From positions 1 to 33,397 of the forward strand of contig JADJQA010000037.1 of NCBI GenBank assembly GCA_016712985.1: a stretch of DNA of 33,397 nt, written 5' to 3'. The stretch is from Sulfuritalea sp. Its GTDB lineage: Bacteria > Pseudomonadota > Gammaproteobacteria > Burkholderiales > Rhodocyclaceae. How positions within the stretch are numbered: the first letter of the stretch is position 1; the number at the start of each line of letters is the position of its first letter. A program made the translations under genes and the position numbers. The notes under the pieces were generated by a model. That model did not search any database, was not told the DNA's origin, and saw only the letters and a program-made list of their open reading frames with translations. Of the stretch, positions 22,698 to 32,890 are shown piece by piece.

Positions 22698-23645
22698 ATG
22701 AAGAGCCGATTTGTCAGTCAGTGGATCAGGGACTTCCTTGACCAGCATGCGACCCGCGCCAACTCGCTGATCATCACGATCTACGGCGACTTCATCGCCG
22801 CGCATGGCGGCACGGTCTGGCTCGGCAGCTTCATTCGACTGGTGAAGCCGCTGGGCCTCAACGAGCGCATGGTGCGCACCAGCGTGTATCGCCTGTCGCA
22901 GGAGAAATGGCTGGTCTCCGAGCAACTCGGACGCAAGAGCTATTACAGTCTGACCACATCCGGTCGGCGCCGCTTTGAACATGCCTATCGACGCATCTAT
23001 TTCGCCCCGCAGGACACCTGGTCCGGCGAGTGGCAACTGGTCATGATTCCCCCGTCGCTGGTCGGCGCACACCGCGATGCCCTGCGCAAGGAACTGGCCT
23101 GGACGGGCTATGGCGCGCTTGCATCGGGCATACTTGCGCATCCTTCCGGCGACACCGATGCGCTGCTCGACATCCTTCAGGAAACCGGCGCGCACGACAA
23201 GGTGGTCGCGATGAAAGCCGTCAATATCGGCGCGCTGACCAGCAAGCCGCTGCAGGAACTGGTGCACGAGTGCTGGAACCTCGACACCCTTGCCGCCAAG
23301 TACCTCGACTTCATCGAGTTGTTCCGTCCGGTGTTGCGCACGCTGCGCGCCGCCGGGGACCTTGATCCGGAACAGTGCTTCCTGGTACAGACCCTGCTGA
23401 TGCACGGCTTTCGCCGGGTGCTGCTGCACGATCCGCAACTGCCGTCACAACTCCTTCCGGCCAACTGGAGCGGCGGTGTCGCGCGCCAGCTTTGCCGCGA
23501 TCTTTACCGCATCACCTACCCGCTGGCCCAACAGCATTTGCTTTCGGTCTGCGAAACCGCGAACGGGCCGCTACCGCCGGCGGCAGCGTACTTCTACGAG
23601 CGCTTCGGCGGGCTGGACGCGCCGGCCACACCGGCCAGGCCCTGA
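22698..23645 (+). CDS. paaX: PaaX-family transcriptional repressor
   Basis: 315 residues, the usual PaaX size. The N-terminus (about 1-95) is a winged-helix domain with ANSLIITIYGDFIAAHGGTV, LNERMVRTSVYRLSQEKWLV and the wing GRKSYYSLTTSGR. The C-terminal PaaX domain follows, with FRPVLRTLRAA and MHGFRRVLLHDPQLPSQLLP. In E. coli PaaX represses the aerobic paa genes and is released by phenylacetyl-CoA. Here it is divergent from the fdhD-pad operon whose pathway makes exactly that effector, so it probably controls the anaerobic pathway; this is inference. The start has TAGGA upstream. Confidence 0.92.
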   Translation: MKSRFVSQWIRDFLDQHATRANSLIITIYGDFIAAHGGTVWLGSFIRLVKPLGLNERMVRTSVYRLSQEKWLVSEQLGRKSYYSLTTSGRRRFEHAYRRIYFAPQDTWSGEWQLVMIPPSLVGAHRDALRKELAWTGYGALASGILAHPSGDTDALLDILQETGAHDKVVAMKAVNIGALTSKPLQELVHECWNLDTLAAKYLDFIELFRPVLRTLRAAGDLDPEQCFLVQTLLMHGFRRVLLHDPQLPSQLLPANWSGGVARQLCRDLYRITYPLAQQHLLSVCETANGPLPPAAAYFYERFGGLDAPATPARP

Positions 23646-23678
23646 GCAACTCCCGGATCGATGGATATCAACTGATAC

Positions 23679-23720
23679 ATTGTCGACAATTTTCCTTGGT
23701 TGTTCTGTATCTGTTATAGT
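23679..23720 (+). promoter_or_regulatory. Promoter region with 12-bp palindromic operator before the acyl-CoA synthetase pair
   Basis: ATTGTCGACAAT at 23679-23690 is a perfect palindrome of the TGT-nn-ACA type typical of GntR/FadR-group regulators. A -10-like TATAGT lies at 23715-23720; no matching -35 is convincing, although the palindrome sits about where one would be. It is 33 bp after the paaX stop and about 80 bp before the first synthetase start. Confidence 0.55.
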
Positions 23721-23771
23721 CTTTCCGCGGGCACACTCGCGAGTTCGCCCGGCATCAGGGGGAGTCAAACC

Positions 23772-25877
23772 ATGAACAACATATCGCCGTCCCGCACCAG
23801 CGCCACCGCGGATGCCGCCACAGCAAGCGCGCTATTCAGGCAGGCTACGGCTGCCGGGCGCTACGCGCTGGATCCGGCCGAACTGGGCGACCTGCTCGCC
23901 ACTCTGAATCTGACATTCGCACCAGGCACCGTCACGACACGGACCGCACCAGCGGTCGAATTTCGCGTCAGCCTCAACAACACCCGCGAATTCGGCATGG
24001 TCATCGGCGCCGGATTGGGCGGACCGGACGCGGAACTGGATGGAGGCAATTTCCGCAAGGATCGCGCATCGGTCTACGCCGCCACCGAACTGACGGATGC
24101 CGAGAGCTTCCTCGGTCTGTTCAAGCGCACGCTGGCCTATCAACGGCTGGCCGGCATCGCCAGGCACGATGGTCTGCCACCGCCAGACCAGGAACTGAAG
24201 GCCTGTTTCGCAGGCTTGCTCGCCCTGGCCGATGCACATTCGCCGACCAGCCCGGATGCCGAATTCGTCCTGCGAAGCCTGGAACTGGCCGCTACTGCGG
24301 CGGGAGACCAGATTGCGATTGCAGAAGCATGCTGCGAGTTCGGCCCGTCGCAAGCCATGCGCCTGCCCCGCCCCATCCACAAGATCGACAAGTTGATCCA
24401 CCCGGCCTCGATAGGCATTGTCGGGGTCTCCTCCAGCGGCATGAACTTCGGCCGCATCATCCTGCGCAACCTGCTCGGCAGCGGCTACAGCAAGGAGCGC
24501 CTGACCATCATCCGCCCCGGCGAGACGGAGATCGACGGCGTCAGGTGCGTCGAAAGCCTGAAAGCCCTGGACCACAAGCTCGATCTGCTGATCGTTGCCG
24601 TGGCCGCCAGCGCCGTCTACGAACTCGTCGATGAAATCATCGCGACCGACGCCGTGGAATCCGTGATGCTGATCCCCGGCAGTCTCGGCGAAACCAGGGC
24701 CAGCCGCGAGCCGGCGGCCGCGCTGGCCGGGCGCATCAACGCGGCCCACGGCAAACCGGGCGGCGGCCCGATCTTTCTCGGCGCCAACTGCCTCGGCGTG
24801 GTTTCGCATCCCGGCTCCTACGACTCGTGGTTCATCCCGCTGGAGCGACTGCCGAAGCCGCAGAAGAAGCCGGAAAGAAACTCGGTCATGCTGAGCCAGA
24901 GCGGCGCATTCATGATCACGCGCCTGAGCCAGAACCCATGGCTTGATCCGCGCTACATGCTGGCCCTGGGCAACCAGACCGATCTGACCCACGGCGACAT
25001 GCTGGGCTACTTCGCGGAACTGCCGGAAGTCGAAACCCTGGGCATCTACATCGAGGGCTTCAAGGATCTGGACGGCCTCGACTTCGCCAGGGCCGTGCGC
25101 AAAGCCGTGCTCAAGGGCAAGCAGGTGGTGGTCTACAAGTCCGGCAAGACCGCTCCCGGCATCGACGGCGTGATGGGCCATACCGCGTCCATCGCGGGCG
25201 GCCCGATGCTGTTCGACTCGGTAGTGCGCCAGGCCGGCGCGATCGTCGCCGAAGATTTCAACAGTTTCGACGACCTGTTCTACATCGCCGGGGCCCTGCA
25301 CAAAAAGAAGATCGGGGGCAATCGCCTGGGCGCCATCAGTGGCGCCGGTTTCGAGGCGGTCGGCATGGCCGATTTCACCGAGTCGGAAAACTTTGCCATG
25401 AAGATGGGCGAGTTGGCCCCTGCCACCGTCAAGCAACTGGAAGACGTCCTGCTCGCCAAGAAGCTCCATGCGCTGGTCGAAGTCAGAAACCCGATCGACA
25501 TCAATCCGGGCGCGGATGACGAGGCGCATCTGCAAATCGTCGAGGCTTTCTTGCAGGATCCGGAGATCGACGCGGTGGTGGTCGGACTCGATCCGACGGC
25601 ACCCTCGGTACGGGCGCTCGAAACGAGCAAGCTTCGTCCCGGCTTTGACCTCACGGATCCGAAGAGCACGGTACACCTCATGCCACCCATCGTCGATCGC
25701 TGCGACAAGCCCATCGTCGGCATCATCGACGGCGGCACGCTGTATGACGCGATGGCGGCGAAGCTGATGGACCAGGGCGTCTGCGTGTTCCGCAACTGCG
25801 CCAGGGGCACCAAGGCGCTGGTGCGCTACTTCGAGGCAAGGCTGAATGCCGAGGGCCTCATCAAACGAAATCGCTGA
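23772..25877 (+). CDS. NDP-forming acyl-CoA synthetase paralogue with partial ATP-grasp domain
   Basis: 701 residues from ATG 23772, with AGGGGGAG upstream. The C-terminal two thirds are a standard succinyl-CoA-synthetase-like unit: a CoA-binding Rossmann domain from about 204 (IHPASIGIVGVS) and a ligase domain with the phospho-histidine H470 in MGHTASIAG. The N-terminal third keeps only the second half of the ATP-grasp domain (NNTREFGMVIGAGLGG at 69-84). It lacks the KIVS...HKSDVGGV part and the EELEVNPF motif that its neighbour has. It may be inactive alone, regulatory, or rely on the adjacent paralogue for ATP. Such enzymes make acyl-CoA with ADP release; archaeal relatives act on aryl acids. 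Substrate unknown; an aromatic acid is inferred from context. Confidence 0.85.
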   Translation: MNNISPSRTSATADAATASALFRQATAAGRYALDPAELGDLLATLNLTFAPGTVTTRTAPAVEFRVSLNNTREFGMVIGAGLGGPDAELDGGNFRKDRASVYAATELTDAESFLGLFKRTLAYQRLAGIARHDGLPPPDQELKACFAGLLALADAHSPTSPDAEFVLRSLELAATAAGDQIAIAEACCEFGPSQAMRLPRPIHKIDKLIHPASIGIVGVSSSGMNFGRIILRNLLGSGYSKERLTIIRPGETEIDGVRCVESLKALDHKLDLLIVAVAASAVYELVDEIIATDAVESVMLIPGSLGETRASREPAAALAGRINAAHGKPGGGPIFLGANCLGVVSHPGSYDSWFIPLERLPKPQKKPERNSVMLSQSGAFMITRLSQNPWLDPRYMLALGNQTDLTHGDMLGYFAELPEVETLGIYIEGFKDLDGLDFARAVRKAVLKGKQVVVYKSGKTAPGIDGVMGHTASIAGGPMLFDSVVRQAGAIVAEDFNSFDDLFYIAGALHKKKIGGNRLGAISGAGFEAVGMADFTESENFAMKMGELAPATVKQLEDVLLAKKLHALVEVRNPIDINPGADDEAHLQIVEAFLQDPEIDAVVVGLDPTAPSVRALETSKLRPGFDLTDPKSTVHLMPPIVDRCDKPIVGIIDGGTLYDAMAAKLMDQGVCVFRNCARGTKALVRYFEARLNAEGLIKRNR

Positions 25878-25921
25878 ACCCGTCATTCGTCAAGAATCCA
25901 CACACAAATACAGGACCTACC

Positions 25922-28316
25922 ATGAGCACAACACTGATCAACGACATCTTCCGGACGGCCCACAACGAAGGGCGGTCCTCGCTGTTCGAACACGAGGTGT
26001 ACCGGCTGCTCGCCGCGGCCGACATCGCCTCGACGCCAAGACACGAGGTGATCGCCGGCGGGGCCGAGCCGGCGGACGAGCTCCTGGCGTCGTTCCCCGG
26101 AAGCCGGGTGGTGGTGAAGATCGTCTCCGGCGGCATAGCCCACAAGTCGGACGTGGGCGGGGTCGCCGTCGTGACCAACCAGCCGACGGCCGTGCGAGCC
26201 GCCTGCAGAAGCATGCTCGCGGAGCTGCCGGAGCGGTATCGCGCCCTTTTGGAGCGCAGCCCGCAGTCGGCTCCTGCCGAGTACGGCGGACTCGACGGCA
26301 GCGGTTTGCGGGATGCAATTGCCCGCGACATCGCGGGGGTGATGCTAACGGAGTTCATCGAAGCGGACGCCGCGGGTACCGGCAGCGAACTCCTGGTCGG
26401 CATCCGCAACACGCGCGAGTTCGGCATGATCATCAGCGCCGGAATCGGCGGCGTCGACACCGAGCTCCATGCCACTAGCGCCCGCCGCGGGCAGGCGGTC
26501 GTGTCGGCCTCGACCGCGCTGACCACGGCCGAGGAATTCCTCGAAATTTTCAGACCGACGATTGCCTACCGGAGGATCGCCGGACAGACGCGGGGAGGCC
26601 GCCGGCTGGTGACGGACGAAAACCCTCCTCCAGTGCTTTGGCGCCTTCATCCGCCTCGCGAACGACTGCTCGGCGGGCAACCCCGAGACCGACTTCGTCA
26701 TCGAGGAGCTGGAGGTCAACCCCTTCACCTGCTCCGCCGGTTCGCTCGTCGCGCTCGACGGATTGTGCCGGATCGGCCGCCCGCAGAGGGTCCGCCCGCC
26801 GCGGCCCCAGGGCAAGATCGACAAGCTGCTGCACCCGGCTTCGATCGGAATCATCGGTGCATCCGCCACGCGCATGAACTTCGGCCGGATCACCCTGAAG
26901 AACATCATCGCATCCGGCTATGACCGATCGCGGCTGCGCGTCATCAATCCCGACGGCCAGGAAGTCGATGGCGTGCAGTGCGCCGCGAGCCTGGGGGCGC
27001 TGGAGAACAAGCTGGACCTGCTGATCCTCGCGGTTACCGCCGACGTCGCCTTCGGCATCATCGATGAGGTTATCAAGACCGATGCCGCGGAATCGGTGCT
27101 GTTGATCCCCGGTGGAATGGGGGAAACCGAGGCAAGCAGGGAGCCTGCCCGGCGCATGCTGGAGACGATCGACGACGCCCGCCGGACGACAGGCCGCGGA
27201 CCGGTATTCGTCGGCGGCAACTGCCTGGGCATCATCTCGCACCCTGGCAACTACGATTCCTGGTTCATTCCCGAGGAGCGCCTGCCGAGAACCCAGAAGA
27301 AGGCACGACGCAGTTCGGCGTTCATCAGCCAGAGCGGCGCCTTTCTTGTCACGCGGCTCAGCAAGAACGCGTGGCTCGACCCGGCCTACATGGTCGCCTT
27401 GGGCAACCAGAACGACATCACGCACGGCGACATGGTCGCGAACTTCGCAGACAACCCGGAGATCCGCGTGATCGGGGCGTACGTCGAAGGATTCAAGGAC
27501 CTCGACGGGCTGGCCCTGGCGCGGGGCGTGCGCAAGGCGACCGCTGCCGGCAAGCAGGTGGTCATTTACAAGGCCGGACAGTCCGCGGCCGGCGGGCGGG
27601 CCGCGATGGGCCACACGGCCTCGATCGCCGGCGACTACGAGGTCTGCCTGTCCGTGCTCACGCAGGCCGGCGCGCTGATCGCGACCGACGTCAGCGAGTT
27701 CAGCGACCTGTTCTACATCTCGGACTGCCTGTGCGACAAGGTCGTCCGCGGCAAGCGACTTGGCGCCGTGGCCGGCGCGGGGTACGACACGGTGGCCATC
27801 GCCGACAGCATCCAGGTGGGCGACTTCTCCATGTCTCTGGCCACGATTGGCACAGCGACCCGGGAGCGGCTGATCGCAATCCTGAAGGCCAAGAAGCTCG
27901 ATGCGCTCATGGAAGTCAGGAACCCGTTCGACATCAACCCGGCAGCGGACGACGAGGCGCACTTGCTGTGCATCGAGGCCATGGCCGCCGAGCCGGACGT
28001 CGACTCCGTAGTCGTCGGACTCGACCCGACATCGCCCATGGTCAGATCACTCAAGAAGAGCGCGCGGGCGGGCTTCGACATCGACAGCCCGGAGAGCATC
28101 GTCCAGACGTTGCCGGCGCTGGTCGCCTCCTGTCCGAAACCCATCGTGGCCTTCATTGACGGCGGCCCGCTATTCGACCCGATGGCCGACCAGTTGATGG
28201 AGAAAGGCGTCTGCATCTTCCGCTCCAGCGAGCGCGCAACGCGGGCGCTCGTCCGCTATACCGAGGCGCGGCTGCGCGCGGCGCGCCTGCGTGGCGAGGC
28301 AGCGCCTGGCGGCTAG
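25922..28316 (+). CDS. NDP-forming acyl-CoA synthetase, complete domain set; frameshifted
   Basis: About 797 residues once a single frame break is bridged. Residues 1-270 are an ATP-grasp domain with VVVKIVSGGIAHKSDVGG (K66, HKSD 74-77), GIRNTREFGMIISAGIGG and IEELEVNPF. The CoA-binding domain (IDKLLHPASIGIIGAS) and ligase domain with phospho-histidine H564 (MGHTASIAG) follow. The first frame is good to RRLVTDE; the next expected residues TLLQCFGAFIRLANDC lie one frame over. Removing one A from aaaa (26619-26622) joins them, and the total span is one base over a multiple of three. The gene begins 44 bp after its paralogue, so the two are an operon. The reaction is acid + ATP + CoA to acyl-CoA + ADP + phosphate, substrate unknown. 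Confidence 0.87.
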
Positions 28317-28570
28317 TCGGCCGGTGGCGGTGTCTGGCCGTCGAACAGCTCCTCGATCCCGGAATCGCGTCTGGAAATTCCTGGATTCCGGGTTCTGCCC
28401 TGGCGGGCAGCCCCGGAATGACAGGCTAATCGACAAATTGTTCGCTGGCTGACGATCATTGCCAATCAGAAGGCGGGTTGATCTCCCGCCGCGCGAGCGG
28501 CGCAAGGGAAGTCTGCCTCAGCCTCTGCAACAGAGTCGGCGCTGGCGATACGCCGAATCACGGCGCACCC
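28317..28570. repeat. Convergent intergenic region with stacked hairpins
   Basis: No gene is seen. ATTCCGGG (28385-28392), CTGCCC (28395-28400), GGGCAG (28405-28410) and CCCGGAAT (28412-28419) form a long near-perfect hairpin, and CCCGGAATC at 28358-28366 offers an alternative partner for GATTCCGGG (28384-28392). This looks like the GGATTCC...GGAATGAC class of dispersed intergenic repeats. GGCGGG (28472-28477) with CCCGCC (28485-28490), and GCCGC with GCGGC (28488-28501), form two more stems. The hairpins separate convergent transcription units and may end both. Confidence 0.65.
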
Positions 28571-29299
28571 TCAGTAGTCCCATTCCTGATGCCCCAGCGG
28601 AGCCCTGTTCAGCGTGGCCCGGTACTGCCGCCATTGCGGGACATGAACCTCCATCAGCGCCGCGAAGCGCTCGTTGTGGCGCCGTTCCAGCAGATGCAGC
28701 AGTTCGTGCACGACGATGTATTCCAGGCACTGCACCGGCTTCTTGGCCAATTCCAGATTGAACCAGACGCGCCGGGAAGCGGGGTTGCAGCTTCCCCACC
28801 TGGTCTTCATCTTCTTGACGCCCCAGTCGGCGACCGCGACACCGAGGACAGGCTGCCATTTGTCCAGCAGCGGCGGAATCAGCGCCTTGAGCTGCTCACG
28901 ATGCCAGCGCAGCAGGACGGCTTCCCGCTGCTCGACACTGGCGCCGGGTCGCACGAACAGGTCGAGACTGGCGACACCGCGCAGCGTGACCCTGGCCGGA
29001 GCAGCCTGCTCATGCACGCGTAGCCGGTAGCGCCGGCCCAGAAAGTAGTGGCTTTCGCCATTCACCATCTCGCGTTGTGACTGCCGTGGCTGCTCCGCGA
29101 ACCTGGCCTTCTGCCGCCTGATCCAGCCCAGCTTGTCGATCACCGCCAGCCGCACCGCTTCATCGCTCACCACCAGCGGTGCCGCCACCCGCACGCGGCC
29201 GGCGGGAGGATATACGCCCAGATGCAGGTTCTTGATGTCTTTCCGAACCACTTCCACCTTGATGCCGCTGATGGTGAAGTGGTGAATCTCAGTATTCAT
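28571..29299 (-). CDS. YgjP/DUF45-type metal-dependent hydrolase
   Basis: 242 residues of the YgjP-like zinc metallopeptidase family. The gluzincin site is HELLH at 198-202, with the trailing RRHNERF typical of the group, and MKTRWGSCNPASRR, also conserved, precedes it. Its true substrate is unknown in most bacteria. It starts 11 bp inside the end of hsdR, so the two are co-translated; genes of this family are often found next to type I restriction genes. Whether it has a role in restriction or is a passenger is open. Confidence 0.88.
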   Translation of the reverse strand: MNTEIHHFTISGIKVEVVRKDIKNLHLGVYPPAGRVRVAAPLVVSDEAVRLAVIDKLGWIRRQKARFAEQPRQSQREMVNGESHYFLGRRYRLRVHEQAAPARVTLRGVASLDLFVRPGASVEQREAVLLRWHREQLKALIPPLLDKWQPVLGVAVADWGVKKMKTRWGSCNPASRRVWFNLELAKKPVQCLEYIVVHELLHLLERRHNERFAALMEVHVPQWRQYRATLNRAPLGHQEWDY

Positions 29300-32200
29300 T
29301 CTGGTGCTTGGCCAGTTCCAGAATCTGGTCGGTCAGGGATTCAATGACGTAGCTGTCGCGAACCATGACCTGACACGCCAAATTGCGAGCAGCAGGTTCG
29401 GCCGCAGCCGTAGCCAGCACGTCCCGAATGGCCAGCCGCACCCTCTTGGTCTTCATCACGTTGTTGCGCCAGCCATCCATACGGCTAGCTTGTATCGCCG
29501 CATCCACCGCCAACGCCAGCCCCTCGTCCTTGCCCAGATTGTTGTAGAGCGCCCGCTGCGCTGCCGTCCTGACCTCTGCGGGATACCCGCCCGGCCCGCC
29601 ACCCGGCAGCGTCGCGTCCTTGGTCAGCCTGGCGATCTTCTCCAGATACTCCTTGTAGCTCACGACGCCCTTGCGCCGCAGTTCGATCAGCGCATCCAGC
29701 AGCTTCGACATCTTGTCGTAGTAGGCCGGATCAACCGGCGACTCGTTGATGATCAGCTTGCGGACGTTGTTCTCGACGGTCTCGGCCACCGCTTCCTCGG
29801 TCTTCATGATGCCTTTGAGCTTTGCGTCCGTCGCCTCCGGCCCGCGCTCGACGATCAACTGAATCAGACTCATGTCGTCGAAGGCGGAAATCTTCTCGCT
29901 GTCCTCGGCACGGATGTAGGTGTCGATCAGGTGGCGCATGGCAGGCTCATATGCCTTGAGGTCGATGTAGTCGCCGCTGGCAAGCCGCACCTCGTCGCGC
30001 ACCTTGCTGTAGTGATCCACCTCGGTCTTGATCGTCTCGATCTCGTCGGGTTTGTAGCCCGCTTCCGCCAGTTCGCCGACGATGCTGGCGTAGGCGCGGA
30101 TCAGCGCCGCCACAAACTTGTACAGCTTCAGCCGCTTCGGCTCGTTGTCCTTGAGTTGCTCGGCGTGGCCCGCGCCGTTGCCAGTACTGTCGGCGCAGAA
30201 AAAGTGCAGGTAGGCCGCCGTATCCGTCGGTGCCGCCACCGGCTCGCACAGCGCTTTCACCGCCTCGCGGGCATCTTCCAGGTCTTCCCGCGCCTTGACC
30301 AGCCGGTTCTCCAGCAGGCCCTTTACGTCGTCCTTGTCGTATCCATCCAGTGCGCCGCTGGTGTAATCCCCCACCGCGCCTTCAAGACCCTTGAACAAAT
30401 CCTTGTAGTCGATGATGTAGCCGTATTCCTTGTCGTCGCCGTCCAGCCGATTGACGCGGCAGATGGCCTGAAACAGGCCGTGGTCGCGCATCTGCTTGTC
30501 GATGTAGAGGTAGCTGGCCGGCGGCGCATCGAAGCCGGTGAGCAGCTTGTCCACCACGATCAGCAGCTTCATCTGCCCCGGCTCGGTGATGAACTTCTTC
30601 TTCACCTCCTGCTCGAATTTCTCCACCTTGTTGAGCGCCTTCTCCGCCGGTTCGTTGAACCAGTCGGCCAGCATCCGGGCATACACCCCGTACTTGATCA
30701 GGTTGTCCGTCTCGCCCTCGCCGCTCGTCTCGCCCTTGGTGTCGGCAATGCCGGGGCGTAGCTGGTGACGATGCCTGGCAAACAGCTCATGGAACTTGCA
30801 TGCCTCGCAGATGCTGCCCGCCACCAGCATTGCGTTGCCGTGGCCGTCCATCAGGCGGGGCTTGGTGTTCATGTCGAGCAGGATGTCGGCGACGATCTTC
30901 TCCAGCCTGTCCTGACTGGACAGCACCCGCTGCATGGTTCCCCATTTCTGCTTGAGCTGCGCCTTGGCCAGGTCGTTGAGCCCCTTGGTCTTGGCCTCGA
31001 ACCACTGGTCGATCTTGTCGCGGTTGGTCAGCGTCTGGTCGATGTCCCGCGCCTCGTAGCGCAGATCCAGCACCACGCCCTCGCGCACTGCCTGGTCGAA
31101 TTTGTAGGTGTGGATGTACCCGCCGAAGACCTCGTAGCTGGTTTCCTTATCTGCCTTCAGCAGCGGCGTGCCGGTGAAGCCGATAAAGATCGCATTCGGC
31201 AGCAGCGCCTTCATCGCCTTGTGCAGGTCGCCGCTTTGGGTGCGGTGGCACTCATCGACGAACACATGGATGTCGCCCTTGGCTTTGAAGTCGGGCGGTA
31301 GTTTCTGGATCGCGGCGATGAATGCCTTGGTTCCTTCGTCACCCTCGTCATCGCCTTGACGGCCAAACTTGTGCACCAGCGAACACAGCAAGGATTCCGT
31401 GGTGCCGTTCAACTTCTCGATCAGGTCGTCGCCGCTCTTGGTGCGGTAGATCTGCTCATGGACGCCGAGAAACACCTTCTCGATCTGCTCGTCCAGCTCG
31501 GTGCGGTCGGTAATGATCAGCACCCGCGCACCTTTGCGGTTTCGCGCCGTTTTCACGAATCCACTTGGCCAGCCACACCATGGTCAGCGACTTGCCGCTG
31601 CCCTGCGTGTGCCAGATGATGCCGCCCTCGCGGCGGTGGATGAACTCCTGCGCGGCCTTCACGCCGAAATACTGGTTCTGGCGGCACAGCTTCTTGGTGC
31701 CCGCGTCGAACACCACGAAGTCGTGGAACAACTCCAACAGCCGCGCCTTGCGGCAAACCTGCAACAGTTGGCGATCCAGCAGGTTCGGCTCGCTGGCATA
31801 GGGGCCGCTCTCTTCCACCCAGCGCAGGTAATACTTTTCCGGCGTTTCGATAGTGGCGTAGCGCAGTCCCTCGGTATCGTTGCCCGCCATCACCCACTGC
31901 ATGGTCGAGAAGAACGGCTGGATGAATTCCTTCTTCTGGTTGTCCAGGTTCTGGCGGATGCCCTCGGCCACCGACACGGTGGAGCGTTTCAGTTCCAGCA
32001 CGCCCAGCGCGATGCCGTTGATGTAGATCACCACGTCCGGGCGCTTGGTGCCGGCCTTGGCCGCATTGGCCAGATCGGCCCCCTTGACCGTCACCTCCTC
32101 GGCAATGGCGAAGTGGTTGTTCTCCGGGTGCTTCCAGTCGATCAGCCAGACGGTGACGCGGTTCTCGCCCGCGCCGGGCTGCACCTTCACGCCGTAGCGC

Positions 32201-32460
32201 AGCAGGTCGTAGACCTCCTTGTTGCGGTCGTAGAGGCTCTTGCTGGTGTCTGTCGCCACCTTGTTCAGCTCATGCAGCGCACGGTTGATCAGCGTGTCGC
32301 TGACGCCTTGCTTGGTCAGCCAACTCCGCAGCAGCGTTTCCTCGATGTTGCGGTTGTCGAGGTCAGTCCTGTCGCCAAGGTAGTCGTAGCAAAGCCTTTC
32401 CCGGAATAGCGCGACGACGCGGGCCTCGGTGCGTTTTTCGATTTGGCCGACAAGGGTCAT
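29289..32460 (-). CDS. hsdR: Type I restriction enzyme R subunit; frameshifted
   Basis: About 1056 residues once one frame break is bridged. HsdR is the ATP-driven translocase and nuclease of type I restriction. The N-terminus has the nuclease motif D142...E156-L-K158 (RPDVVIYINGIALGVLELK). The helicase motor follows with Walker A TQGSGKS at 285-291, VFVDECHRTQSG and FIGFTGTPL. The first frame reads well to KWIREN and should continue with RNRKGARVLIITDRTELDEQ, which lies one frame over. Removing one base from tttt (31550-31553; GAAAAC on the coding strand) joins the halves, and the span is one base over a multiple of three. Its ATG overlaps the PIN toxin stop (ATGA at 32457-32460) and its end overlaps the YgjP gene. 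If the break is real, restriction is off. Confidence 0.92.
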
Positions 32461-32870
32461 GGCATGAACGGATTGATCAACTGCACCCCGGTGCCGGCGA
32501 AGTCGGCCACATTGCGCGTCACCACGGTCATACCGTGTTCGAGGGCTGTCGCGGCGATCATCGCGTCACGCTCCGAGTGCGGGTTGGGAACGTGCATGGC
32601 GGCGCACAGCGTCGCGGTATGGTCGGTAAAGGGCAGGATGCGGCCGGCGAAAGCCGCCCGCACACCGGTCAGCCAGGCGCGTAGCGCACTGCCCTGCGGC
32701 GGTGTCCTGCGCTCCAGCGCCAGCACACCTTTCTCCAGTTCGAGGAGGCTGATCGCCGAGAGGAAAAGTTGGCTCGCCAACTTGCCCGCCGCCCACGCCC
32801 GCACCTCGGGCGACGGGTTGGGCTTGCCCTGGCGCAGTTCGGAAATCACGTTGGTGTCCAGAACGTACAT
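32457..32870 (-). CDS. vapC: PIN-domain toxin VapC
   Basis: 137 residues beginning MYVLDTNVISEL. The PIN acidic residues are D5, E46 (ELEKGV), D102 (ERDAMIAATA) and D123 (NVADF). This fits the FitB/VapC group of toxin ribonucleases. The gene follows a Phd-type antitoxin by 20 bp and its stop overlaps the hsdR start as ATGA, so translation of the restriction subunit is probably coupled to the toxin. Confidence 0.92.
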   Translation of the reverse strand: MYVLDTNVISELRQGKPNPSPEVRAWAAGKLASQLFLSAISLLELEKGVLALERRTPPQGSALRAWLTGVRAAFAGRILPFTDHTATLCAAMHVPNPHSERDAMIAATALEHGMTVVTRNVADFAGTGVQLINPFMP

Positions 32871-32890
32871 TGGCCGGGCGCCCCAAGCGA

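Noticed and set aside
23832..25886. A 684-codon open frame opposite the first acyl-CoA synthetase
   Set aside because: It is an antisense shadow caused by strong third-position GC. Its protein is low-complexity (His, Arg, Gly, Asp rich) with no recognisable motif, while the plus-strand frame has clear conserved domains.
29304..30761. A 485-codon open frame opposite hsdR
   Set aside because: Same shadow pattern; composition is unlike a real protein and hsdR motifs are on the minus strand.
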